Assembly: GCF_026241755.1 (NCBI RefSeq)
Contig: NZ_JAPJDA010000002.1
Location: 62,001-126,000, forward strand
DNA from: Salinimicrobium profundisediminis
GTDB taxonomy: Bacteria > Bacteroidota > Bacteroidia > Flavobacteriales > Flavobacteriaceae
Length of the DNA stretch: 64,000 bases
Direction: 5' to 3'
Under the pieces are notes generated by a model that did not search any database, was not told where the DNA came from, and saw only the letters and a program-made list of their open reading frames with translations. Below, piece after piece: positions 7,800 to 15,607 of this stretch. How positions within the stretch are numbered: the first letter of the stretch is position 1; each line of letters begins with the position of its first letter. The translations under genes were made by a program, and so were the position numbers.

Positions 7800-8684
7800 A
7801 TGCAACAGACTGAAAAAAATTGTTTTATAATCACTCCAATTGGAAATAATGATTCCCAAACCAGAAGAAATACTGATGGATTAATAAATACAGTTTTAAG
7901 ACCCTTATTAGAAAAAGATTTTAATTTTCAAACAATTGTTGCTGCGCATGAAATAAATGCATCAGGTTCAATAAATAATCAAATAATGAAAAAGATTATT
8001 TATGATGATCTTGTTATTGCAAACTTAACTGGGGTTAATCCTAATGTAATGTACGAAGTCGCTGTAAGACATGCTACAAGAAAACCTATCATCCATATTT
8101 GCGAAGAAGGAACTAAATTACCATTTGATATAATTGATCAGAGAACGATTTTCTATAAAAATGATATGCTGGGCGTAAAAGAATTAAAAACAGCATTAAC
8201 TTCAATGATAAAGGAGGCTTTAAAAGAAAAGCAATCTTCAGATAATCCAATATATAACGCTACTCAAAGTAAGATATTTATAGATTCAATTGCAGATAAA
8301 CCAGAGAAAAATTTTGAAAAGTATTTATTAGAAAGATTTGAAAGCTTGGAAACAAGAATAATGTCATTAAAATCCGCACAACGAGATTTCTCTACAATTC
8401 ATAGTGAACCATTCGTTATCCGACTTACATCGAAGGAAAAACTCGACGAAGGTCTTTTTTATACAGAACTCAAATCAAACCTTCAAAACGAAAAAAGCAA
8501 ATTATCTTACTTCAATATCAACAATATAGAAAAGATCAAATCGGAATATCAAACTGTAATTAATATAGTTCTTGAAAATGAGGTTTTTGTCCCAACCAGA
8601 GAAGAAATTATTAATTCTTTAAAAAATATTAGATTTAATAATCTAGAAAGTTTTCAAGTAGAAGGAAATGATGTTCCGTTTTAA
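7800..8684 (+). CDS. Nucleoside 2-deoxyribosyltransferase/TIR-like protein with C-terminal extension, putative defence effector
   Basis: A 294-residue protein. Residues 1-120 have a recurrent prokaryotic pattern: NCFIITPIG at the start, RRNTDGLINTVLRPLL, DDLVIANLTGVNPNVMYEVA, RKPIIHICEEG and LPFDIIDQRTIFY. This resembles nucleoside 2-deoxyribosyltransferase and TIR-like Rossmann folds; E in NPNVMYEVAVRHA is in the place of a catalytic glutamate. Residues 150-294 are charged and partly helical (KNFEKYLLERFESLETRIMS) and unknown to me. Such proteins are often found near antiphage and toxin systems, where they could hydrolyse NAD+ or nucleotides; that is inference. The gene is very A+T-rich, follows the MntA-HepT pair by 38 bases, and is itself followed by an attC-like hairpin and a direct repeat. 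Confidence 0.6.
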   Translation: MQQTEKNCFIITPIGNNDSQTRRNTDGLINTVLRPLLEKDFNFQTIVAAHEINASGSINNQIMKKIIYDDLVIANLTGVNPNVMYEVAVRHATRKPIIHICEEGTKLPFDIIDQRTIFYKNDMLGVKELKTALTSMIKEALKEKQSSDNPIYNATQSKIFIDSIADKPEKNFEKYLLERFESLETRIMSLKSAQRDFSTIHSEPFVIRLTSKEKLDEGLFYTELKSNLQNEKSKLSYFNINNIEKIKSEYQTVINIVLENEVFVPTREEIINSLKNIRFNNLESFQVEGNDVPF

Positions 8685-8689
8685 AATAC

Positions 8690-8816
8690 GCCAAAATCGG
8701 TTAACACAAATGCGGCAGACCAGACAGAAATAGCATTTTTGGATACCTTTAAAAACAGTAATTAAAAGATCAATTTCGTGCCCCAATCCGCACTTGTGTT
8801 ATTCGGGACGTTATCA
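8690..8816 (+). other. attC-like long imperfect hairpin B, downstream of the 7800 gene
   Basis: The left arm CGGTTAACACAAATGCGG (8698-8715) pairs with CCGCACTTGTGTTATTCGG (8788-8806); the inner 14 bases match except for one A/G difference, at the same place as in hairpin A. The central region is 72 bases (70 in hairpin A). Outer boxes are GCCAAAA (8690-8696) and GTTATCA (8810-8816). The arm starts 13 bases after the stop codon, exactly as in hairpin A. The shared left flank CGCCnAAnnTCGGTTA supports common origin. Function as a recombination site is inference. Confidence 0.5.
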
Positions 8817-8822
8817 TAACTG

Positions 8823-8907
8823 AATACCTCCACCTATAGAATACCTCCCAAAAATGTCATTTTTGACTACTTTTAAAATTACATCTACAGCTGATTTATT
8901 TGAGTTT
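8823..8907 (+). repeat. Direct repeat copy 2 (about 84 bp) after the attC-like hairpin B
   Basis: This is the second copy of the repeat at 6944-7025, in the same orientation and starting within ten bases of the end of hairpin B. It contains CTCCACCTATAGAATACC, the palindrome CAAAAATGTCATTTTTG (8849-8865) and the end CTGATTTATTTGAGTTT. Copies differ by a few substitutions and small indels. From 8908 to 9030 I see no gene and no clear signal. Confidence 0.75.
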
Positions 8908-9030
8908 CCCAGGCCGCAACTTACTTGATATATGAGACTAAGTACAGCTTTAAAAAGATGAAAACTGCAAAAAATAATTAACAAAATGAATTTTTTGCAG
9001 ACATATAGTACAAACGTCTAGACTAAAATT

Positions 9031-9510
9031 ATGAAAGACTGGAATTTTCAAGTGAATACTAGTCCTGAAGAGATTAGCAAAAAGTTAGAATCTTCCCTTG
9101 GTGACAGGAATAGATTTGTTTTCAAAACAAGTCGTGAAAAAATAGATTCAATAAAATTTAAAATACGCAAAAGGCTTCTCCTGGCATTTGAAGTAAATGT
9201 TCAGAATAACATTATTGTCAATGGCAGAATATTAAGAAGGGAGCCTAACACCGCAACCAACGTAAAAATTTCCTTTACCCACCACCCCTTAGCAAAATTG
9301 TTGATGTATGGCCATGTAATTCTGGGGTTGGGTTTGTTAGCCGGAATAATTTTCGAAATCAATAGAAGTTCCTATGCATATCTGGTGGTAGGGATATTGT
9401 TGATAACAGGAATTCTTACAGGGATGCATTTAAAAAGCAACTTCAATAAGAATGTTGAGGACTATAAAAAACTCATTGGGGAAATTCTGGAACCAAAAAC
9501 CCTGAAATAG
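9031..9510 (+). CDS. Small membrane protein of unknown function (two transmembrane segments)
   Basis: A 159-residue protein. Residues 1-90 are soluble and mixed alpha/beta (WNFQVNTSPEEISKKLESSL, AFEVNVQNNIIVNGRILRRE). Two hydrophobic segments follow: LLMYGHVILGLGLLAGIIF and YAYLVVGILLITGILTGMHL. A short charged tail ends the protein. This N-terminal soluble domain plus hairpin anchor is seen in many Bacteroidota hypothetical proteins; I do not recognise a family. It has its own upstream gap and no partner gene. The ATG at 9031 is the only start giving the complete N-terminal helix-strand unit. Confidence 0.6.
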   Translation: MKDWNFQVNTSPEEISKKLESSLGDRNRFVFKTSREKIDSIKFKIRKRLLLAFEVNVQNNIIVNGRILRREPNTATNVKISFTHHPLAKLLMYGHVILGLGLLAGIIFEINRSSYAYLVVGILLITGILTGMHLKSNFNKNVEDYKKLIGEILEPKTLK

Positions 9511-9621
9511 TTATTTTGAAGATGTGCTGCAAAACTTTCAGCATCGAGATTGGGCAGCTTCTGAAATTCTCTAAACTCTTTACTTTAAAATATTATTTTA
9601 GCCTTATTAATTACTAATTCA

Positions 9622-10893
9622 ATGCGATTTTTTCATCTTTCTCTTAAAATGGTCAAAAATTTATATCACTACCTTGCCCTCGTATTTGTATTACTATTGT
9701 CATCCTGCCAAAAAGACGATACCCCAAAAACTGATTACTCTATTGAATCCAACAAATATTTTGAGCTTATTAGTCAGCACGAAAATGGCTGGATAAAAGA
9801 GGCACGCTACGGTAGCGATGAACCTACAAAAGAATATGAGTACTATGAAAATGGTTTTATAAAATCAGCAAAAATATACTCTGGCATCCCCAACCATCAT
9901 CTATATATGGAAGTAAGCCGCAGTGAGGACAACAAACCACTTTGGTCTAAATATTATAACCCTGACGGGAGCCTATGGTTTGAAACCATTTATGAAAATG
10001 GACAGCCGTTAACCAAGAAGGTTTTTAGTGAAGATGGCACAACTATTTACAACTATAATGACGGCGGAGATCTCATTTCGGTCAATTTTACCTCGAGCGA
10101 CAATTTAAGCTCCAGCGAGATGGTTTTCAATTCAGCTTCAGAAGAACGAACTCTCACCGTCATTAAGAACGGAAAAACCCTTCTGCAACAGCATCTCCCT
10201 TATCAGGAAAAGTTTGGATCTGGAATGAACACAAATACTTATATGCCTCTGGGTAATCCATTCGGTATTTCTGAAACTTCTTACATTGACAAAAATGAAT
10301 CTTTATCTCAAAGCCCCGTCTGGCAGTTCAGTGTAAATCCGCTGGAATATATGTACCCTTACCGCTTATTCGACGGATTCTTTTACAATAATTACCGGCC
10401 GCAAGCCGGGATCAGCCTTGCCATTACCGATGAGCTTTACCAGTCGATCATTGAACAATACCCGGTGACCGAAGATGTTGTTCTCGTAGGCGGCGTGAAA
10501 TACCCGCATGGCTACGATAACTTTACTGCTGTAGGTAAGGTGGGAGATTCGCTTAAAGACGCATGGGAAGAAAACAAAGAGGTGTTTGAGCTTAAGTATG
10601 GCAACCAGTATGTTTCTAAAGTGGGTTATGGAAAGACTTACATAATTGTTGGAGCTATCAGGAATCTGCCTACCCATAGTAATGCAGCCAATGACATTAA
10701 GGAGTTGGCCCGTCTACAAATGCAGCACATCATCTACGATCATGAAAGCTTAAATCCCCAGGAGCAAAGAATGCTGGGTAAAGTATGGTTCGAAATAAAG
10801 TTCTTCTCAACTTTAAAGGAGCATAGAAATGGAATTCCTTTAAATTCTTATGAAAATTATCTTGACGCTGTGCAGCAAGTGGAGAATGCCTAA
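9622..10893 (+). CDS. Lipoprotein with YD/MORN-variant-like repeats, function unknown
   Basis: A 423-residue protein with a type II signal peptide ending LVFVLLLSSCQKDD; the lipid-carrying Cys is at residue 29 (or 20 if the ATG at 9649 is used). Residues about 50-150 contain short beta repeats of the form YYENGFIKSAKIY, YNPDGSLWFETIYENGQPL and FSEDGTTIYNYNDGGDLISV, like the antitoxin YwqK/MORN-variant type repeats. The C-terminal half (VVLVGGVKYPHGYDNFTAVG, KYGNQYVSKVGYGKTYIIVG) resembles the mixed domain seen in surface or cholesterol-dependent-cytolysin-like proteins, but I cannot assign it. It is probably anchored in the outer membrane. A monocistronic unit. Confidence 0.6.
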   Translation: MRFFHLSLKMVKNLYHYLALVFVLLLSSCQKDDTPKTDYSIESNKYFELISQHENGWIKEARYGSDEPTKEYEYYENGFIKSAKIYSGIPNHHLYMEVSRSEDNKPLWSKYYNPDGSLWFETIYENGQPLTKKVFSEDGTTIYNYNDGGDLISVNFTSSDNLSSSEMVFNSASEERTLTVIKNGKTLLQQHLPYQEKFGSGMNTNTYMPLGNPFGISETSYIDKNESLSQSPVWQFSVNPLEYMYPYRLFDGFFYNNYRPQAGISLAITDELYQSIIEQYPVTEDVVLVGGVKYPHGYDNFTAVGKVGDSLKDAWEENKEVFELKYGNQYVSKVGYGKTYIIVGAIRNLPTHSNAANDIKELARLQMQHIIYDHESLNPQEQRMLGKVWFEIKFFSTLKEHRNGIPLNSYENYLDAVQQVENA

Positions 10894-11042
10894 CCATCAG
10901 TAATTCAGCTTTTATATAGCAGCTTCGAATATTTGTAGATGCAGACAATTTCAAAACTGAATTCTAGAATAAAGAAACCGGGAAACTCTCTGCCAGTAAC
11001 AGCATATTATAACTAGAAGTACCACATTTAAAACCATCAAAA

Positions 11043-11243
11043 GTGAACAAATTAACCAGAACCAGAACGCTACTACTCATTTCTGCAGGAATATTTATCA
11101 TCGCAATCGCCCAACTGGTGAGCCACTTTATAAATATTTCTGAAAAATACGATTTCGCAATCGGCCTTATTGAAGGCTTAGGTTTGGGACTCATGGTGAT
11201 TGCTTTAATAAAAGGAAGTTTCAGGAAAAAACTTTCTCACTGA
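11043..11243 (+). CDS. Small two-helix membrane protein, function unknown
   Basis: A 66-residue protein starting with GTG. A basic N-terminus (NKLTRTRT) is followed by hydrophobic segment LLLISAGIFIIAIAQLVSHF, a short linker, and a second, less hydrophobic segment DFAIGLIEGLGLGLMVIALI ending in basic FRKKLSH. The regular charge distribution suggests a real inner-membrane hairpin with both ends in the cytoplasm. No family is recognised. The GTG start and small size lower the confidence. No terminator is visible after it, and about 200 bases of apparently empty sequence precede the PLP enzyme. Confidence 0.5.
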   Translation: MNKLTRTRTLLLISAGIFIIAIAQLVSHFINISEKYDFAIGLIEGLGLGLMVIALIKGSFRKKLSH

Positions 11244-11451
11244 TTTTAAGCCGATACAAAGCATCGAAGTCAGTACATCAACAATGCATAATTTTCCTTC
11301 TGAAAAAGCCCTGTATTTTTTTTAAAATGAAATGCAGATAGTGGAGACTGTCTTCATCCTGGCCCGGGAACAGGAGTAACAATTCTGCATCATCTCTTTT
11401 GTAATAAGTCCAATTCGGTCTATCTTGCAGGTCCATTTGAAAGTAAAGACC

Positions 11452-13293
11452 ATGAAAGAGAAAAACGTGCTAAATTACCTTGAAGCAGTTTTAAAAAATA
11501 TGCCCAATGACTGGGTAACACTCACTACCCACAGGCTGGACATCTACAATGAAGAACAGGCAAAAACCCAGTTCTTAAGACAGTTCGAAAATTTATACCA
11601 GAATAATAATTCAAAAAAAGAAGCACTTAGTGCCCTACCTACCGCTTTTGATTATATCCGGCTGGGACATCCACTGTCCAGTATCCTTGAATGGACCATT
11701 GCCCGCCTGAATGATCTAAAGCCACAAAATGTGATCAGTTTTTCATCCAGGACAGTTCCCGTACTGGCCGTGCTTAGAAAAAATCTTTTCACTAAGAAGA
11801 ACACCCGCATTCTTTATACTGAAGAATTACCCGGCTTTTTTGATGCCGATGTTGTTAAACGGGTTTACGGATATAACTTCGAAATAAAGCAGATCAACAA
11901 TCTGGAAGAAATCCCTGAATTTGATGGCAGCACAATCCTCATTTCCCAAAAAACGGATTTTGGTACTGTTGACCTTCCGGCAACTGTCGACTTTTTTATC
12001 CAGATCCATCCACAGCTTGGTAGTATCTTACTGGTAAATGGAGATCAAAATGACGATTACGTCTCCGAAATTCAGCATGTGCGAAGAAGGGAAACCATAG
12101 CCATGACCCCGGCCGATTCTTTTGCTGCCTTACAGCTTATAACAGGGAAATCATATAAACGCTCACAAAATGATCTTGCAGTCAATAAAGCCAGTGTGCT
12201 AAAGTCTATTAAAGAGATTACCGCTACCGGTTCTAAGGCATTACTGGCGTCATCTGGGCTTTCTATGCAGTACGCTATCATGATGGGGCTTGTTGACAGT
12301 GCTCTTGAAAAACATCCGGGTAAAGACATAAAATTCATTGTGCCACCTAACTGTTATGGCGGCACAAACGACCAGGCACGAAGGGTTGCCGCCTGTCTTG
12401 ATCATGTTGAAGTAGTAGATTTACTTGTTGACGGGAACAACAATATGGTAGATAGCATTGATGCGGTTTTAGAAAAGATCGCACAGCAGGATGCCGTTCC
12501 TTATATCATTGCTGAAATACCCACCAATCCACGGGTAGAAGTGCCCAATTTTGATAACCTAAAGGCAGTTCTCGGGAAAGCACGCGAAACCGCAAATGGC
12601 CAGCCTGCTATTGACCCTGTTTTTATTTTAGATCAAACCTTCTGCCCAAATGTGCAGTTCCCGGCTAAAGATGGCATCCTTTCTAATACGCGAGTCATAT
12701 CTTATGTGAGCGGATCAAAATTTCCCAGTGGCGGAAAATGTACTGCGGGCTATTGTGTTGCCAATGAAAAAGCCGAAGGATTGCTTGATAAAATTGACAG
12801 GCATCTAAAACTTTGTGACAATGAGGCTACCCATCTTCAGGTTGAAATACTGGCTGAGCAACTTCCGTCAATGAACCAAAGGATCAAGGAGGCTTACAAA
12901 AACACGCGGGAATTTGTCAATTACATCCACGAAACCTTACCCGGAGCAAAAATAAATTTTGTTTCAGAAGAACTTGCGAGCCAGGGATTCACCCCATCAG
13001 TATTTTCACTTGATCTTCCTACAAAAGGCGACACTGCCGAAGAAAGGGAAACTTATAAAAGGGCATTAAATCAAAAGCTAATTGGCATGATGATTAGCGA
13101 GATCCCCAATGAGAGCAAGTACTGCGTAAGCTATGGGCAATTAAAAGGCTGTTACTGGACTATTCCTGCAACATCTACACAGGGAACTACTAAAGAAGAC
13201 GATAAAGACTACATTGCGCGAGTTTCTGTATCGCCAGATCTTGATCTTGAACGCCATAAGCAGGTTTTTTCAGATTTTGTAGCGCAGATCTAA
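11452..13293 (+). CDS. PLP-dependent enzyme, Cys/Met metabolism (cystathionine gamma-synthase-like) family, long form
   Basis: Counting from ATG 11452, the protein has 613 residues, about 200 more than a typical cystathionine gamma-synthase or lyase. The C-terminal two thirds carry the fold-type I PLP pattern: ALLASSGLSMQYAIMMGL (cofactor phosphate region), IIAEIPTNPRVEVPNFDNLK, FILDQTFCPNVQF with the Asp contacting the pyridine nitrogen, and YVSGSKFPSGGKCTAGY with Lys423 as the likely Schiff-base lysine. The first 200 residues (TLTTHRLDIYNEEQAKTQFL, ILEWTIARLN) form an N-terminal extension of unknown role. Members act on sulfur amino acids or related substrates; the reaction here is not determinable. 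It is monocistronic with a strong bidirectional terminator downstream. Confidence 0.75.
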   Translation: MKEKNVLNYLEAVLKNMPNDWVTLTTHRLDIYNEEQAKTQFLRQFENLYQNNNSKKEALSALPTAFDYIRLGHPLSSILEWTIARLNDLKPQNVISFSSRTVPVLAVLRKNLFTKKNTRILYTEELPGFFDADVVKRVYGYNFEIKQINNLEEIPEFDGSTILISQKTDFGTVDLPATVDFFIQIHPQLGSILLVNGDQNDDYVSEIQHVRRRETIAMTPADSFAALQLITGKSYKRSQNDLAVNKASVLKSIKEITATGSKALLASSGLSMQYAIMMGLVDSALEKHPGKDIKFIVPPNCYGGTNDQARRVAACLDHVEVVDLLVDGNNNMVDSIDAVLEKIAQQDAVPYIIAEIPTNPRVEVPNFDNLKAVLGKARETANGQPAIDPVFILDQTFCPNVQFPAKDGILSNTRVISYVSGSKFPSGGKCTAGYCVANEKAEGLLDKIDRHLKLCDNEATHLQVEILAEQLPSMNQRIKEAYKNTREFVNYIHETLPGAKINFVSEELASQGFTPSVFSLDLPTKGDTAEERETYKRALNQKLIGMMISEIPNESKYCVSYGQLKGCYWTIPATSTQGTTKEDDKDYIARVSVSPDLDLERHKQVFSDFVAQI

Positions 13294-13396
13294 TTTTGGC
13301 AGAAGTAGTGCTTTGCGTTTTTCTACGGAAATCATCTTCATGAACTGAATAACTTTTTGAAGCAATTTCCTTCAGAAGTAAAGCCGAACAAAAACT

Positions 13397-13435
13397 AAAA
13401 TAGGTTCCAAAAATGCCATTTTTGGAACCTATTTT
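13397..13435. terminator. Bidirectional terminator, perfect 39-base palindrome
   Basis: A 19-base arm starting AAAATAGGTTCC pairs perfectly with its complement around a single central base, with A and T runs at the ends. It lies between the convergent PLP-enzyme and thioredoxin-like genes and touches the stop codon of the latter. Its core is the CAAAAATGCCATTTTTG palindrome that recurs elsewhere in the window. Confidence 0.85.
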
Positions 13436-13731
13436 TATACATATTCTTTAATAAGGCCAATCAGCGTGTTGGCATCCTGTTCTCCGCTCTGCCTCCACTT
13501 CATCTCCCCTTCCTTATAGATCATTAGCGTAGGCAGGCCTTTTATTCGCAAAGCTTCAGCAAGTTCAGAATTCTTATCAACATCAATTTTGATGACCCTG
13601 GCCCTGTCGCCCAATGCCGCTGCAACATCTTTTAAAACCGGATTCATAGCTTCGGAAGCTTCATGCCAGTGGGTGTAGAACTCCAGCAGGACCGGCACCT
13701 GCAAATCGATTAACTCTCCAAATTTCGACAT
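13435..13731 (-). CDS. Thioredoxin-fold protein lacking the CxxC motif
   Basis: A 98-residue protein counted from ATG 13731 (an in-frame ATG at 13764 would add 11 residues). It has the thioredoxin layout: VPVLLEFYTHW at the first strand, RARVIKIDVDKNSELAEALR, and the cis-proline motif GLPTLMIYKEGE. In place of W-C-G-P-C it reads W-H-E-A-S, so both redox cysteines are missing; no other cysteine is present. It can therefore not act as a dithiol reductase and may serve as a chaperone-like or binding protein. It is convergent with the PLP enzyme and 74 bases downstream of the metallophosphoesterase on the same strand. Confidence 0.85.
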   Translation of the reverse strand: MSKFGELIDLQVPVLLEFYTHWHEASEAMNPVLKDVAAALGDRARVIKIDVDKNSELAEALRIKGLPTLMIYKEGEMKWRQSGEQDANTLIGLIKEYV

Positions 13732-13805
13732 ATACCTGAAATTTATAGTCGGCTGCAGAAACATGAGCTCCTGCAGCCTTTCTCAAATATAGTCAAAAGT
13801 TTGTT

Positions 13806-15026
13806 TCATGCGGGTTTTGGCCCCTTCCGAAGTTCAATTACCGAAACTTCAGGCCAAATCCCTACCCGACCCGGGTAAGCCAAAAATCCGAAGCCACGGT
13901 TCACATTGAGAAAACGTCCGGCTTCATTATAGATCCCCGCCCAGTGTTCATACCTGTACTGTGCCGGACTCCATTTAAACCAGCCCGGAATTTCTATTCC
14001 AAACTGCATTCCGTGGGTATGTCCGCTTAACGTAAGATGAAATTTCTTTTGATCTTTCTTCACCTTTTCCTGCCAGTGAGACGGGTCGTGCGACAGGAGG
14101 ATCTTGAATTCCTCTTCCGAAAGTTCCCTGGCGGCTTTATTAAGATCTCCCACCTGCTTAAACCCGGCGCCCCAGTTCTCTACTCCCACAATTGCAATAG
14201 CATCACTGCCACGGGTAATTTTCTTGTGTTCATCAAGCAAAAGGTTCCAGCCCATCTCCCGGTGCACTCCTTTAAGAGCCTCCAAATTTGCCTTTTTTGC
14301 CGTTGCAGATTCCCAGTTCACATAATCGCCATAATCGTGATTTCCCAAGACCGAGAAAACACCATCGGGCGCAGAGATCGTGGAAAAAACTTCCTTCCAC
14401 GGGTCCATTTCAGATGCTGTATTGTTCACCAGGTCTCCCGTAAACATCACGGCATCGCTCTTTTGCTCATTAATTAGATCTATTCCGTAGCGGATCTTTT
14501 CAGGATTGTCAAAACTTCCGGAGTGAATGTCGCTTATCTGGGTGATCCTGTAGCCGTCAAATGCTTCGGGCAGGTCGTCAAAATTTAAAACGTACTTTAA
14601 AACCTTATAGTTGTATCGCCCCTGGTACATTCCGTAGAGCAGCGAAGCGAAGGGAATAGCTGCAATCCCCATGGCTATCTGGCTCACAAACTTACGCCGA
14701 GACGGTAATGAATAATCTGCATTTGAATGTGCCAGTTTTTGAAAACCACTCACCACCAACCTTACCAGATCTTCGCCAAATAAAAGCACAAAAAGGATAA
14801 GTTTAGGCACAAAAAAAGCGAGAAAGAACCCAATCGCATAACTACGCGCCCCGGTAAGCCCCTGTTTTTCGGGCACATTGAACTGGTACAGCAAATACCC
14901 CAAAACTCCAAGAGAAAGGGCGAGATAGATAAAGTAGATCCAGGAATGGCGGGTAACGGTTTTAAAAGCCTGATATGCGTATATATCGAGAATGACGTAA
15001 ATAACTACAAAAATGATCCAGCGCAT
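13806..15026 (-). CDS. Membrane-anchored metallophosphoesterase (YkuE-like)
   Basis: A 406-residue protein starting at ATG 15026 (MRWIIFVVIYVILDIYAYQA). About four N-terminal hydrophobic segments span residues 1-145, including one after the basic stretch SRRKFVSQIAMGIAAIPF. The calcineurin-like phosphoesterase domain follows with all metal motifs: ITQISDIHSGSF (DxH), VMFTGDLVNN (GDxxN), VLGNHDYGDY (GNHD), LLSHDPSHW and LSGHTHGMQFG (GHTH). These coordinate two metal ions for phosphoester hydrolysis; YkuE-like relatives have been linked to phospholipid or UDP-sugar substrates, but the substrate here is unknown. The active site probably faces the periplasm. Same direction as the thioredoxin-like gene; possible two-gene unit. 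Confidence 0.88.
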   Translation of the reverse strand: MRWIIFVVIYVILDIYAYQAFKTVTRHSWIYFIYLALSLGVLGYLLYQFNVPEKQGLTGARSYAIGFFLAFFVPKLILFVLLFGEDLVRLVVSGFQKLAHSNADYSLPSRRKFVSQIAMGIAAIPFASLLYGMYQGRYNYKVLKYVLNFDDLPEAFDGYRITQISDIHSGSFDNPEKIRYGIDLINEQKSDAVMFTGDLVNNTASEMDPWKEVFSTISAPDGVFSVLGNHDYGDYVNWESATAKKANLEALKGVHREMGWNLLLDEHKKITRGSDAIAIVGVENWGAGFKQVGDLNKAARELSEEEFKILLSHDPSHWQEKVKKDQKKFHLTLSGHTHGMQFGIEIPGWFKWSPAQYRYEHWAGIYNEAGRFLNVNRGFGFLAYPGRVGIWPEVSVIELRKGPKPA

Positions 15027-15607
15027 GTAAAAATTTTTAAGCTGCAAAGGTACTGCGAAAGCCCTGCCAAAAGTTGCGGCCTGCCAAATCTTTCATTTAT
15101 AGCACAATTAATATTTTGCATAAGTAAGTACTTCAGCATTTTAAAATGTAATGATCTGGCGCAAAATTTCTGCGGAAGAGAATTGCATTGGCCTAACTTC
15201 AGCAAAAATATATGCTCCGAGCTTGTAAAATGGTCTTAAACAGGCTAATAAATTTTCAGCTTAAAACATGAGCATTCTTATACAGCCGCAGCTTTACAGG
15301 CACACAATTTCTGGATCAGTTTTCATACATTTACGGCAGATTTTTCTTTAACTGTGCTTTAGCTAATTTGAAAACACATCATTTTACAAAGAACACCTCA
15401 CGTGGTGCAGCCAAAGCAACTACAGTTTCCCTTTATAATGATTGCGCTAACCTGTCAAAAATGGCATTTTATCAACGTGTTTACGACACCCCCACCGGGG
15501 AATATCTTTTTCGGCCCTTGCCGCTACAACGTTTTCTGGCGCTAAGAGAAGTGTGGCAAAAAAAGGCAACCAATAGCAAACATCCCTACTAAACCCTACA
15601 TTTAAAA
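15027..15607. other. Intergenic region of about 580 bp between divergent genes
   Basis: This stretch separates the divergent metallophosphoesterase and sugar-transporter genes. It has short open frames on both strands, but none has a plausible start, family signature or protein-like composition. A half-copy of the recurrent palindrome, CAAAAATGGCATTTT, is at 15456-15470. Promoters for both neighbours should be here, but I see no clear TAnnTTTG element with good spacing. Confidence 0.5.

Noticed and set aside
15368-15592. A 74-codon open frame upstream of the sugar transporter
   Set aside because: It begins with TTG, has no family pattern or hydrophobic segment, and the neighbouring region has no ribosome-binding site.
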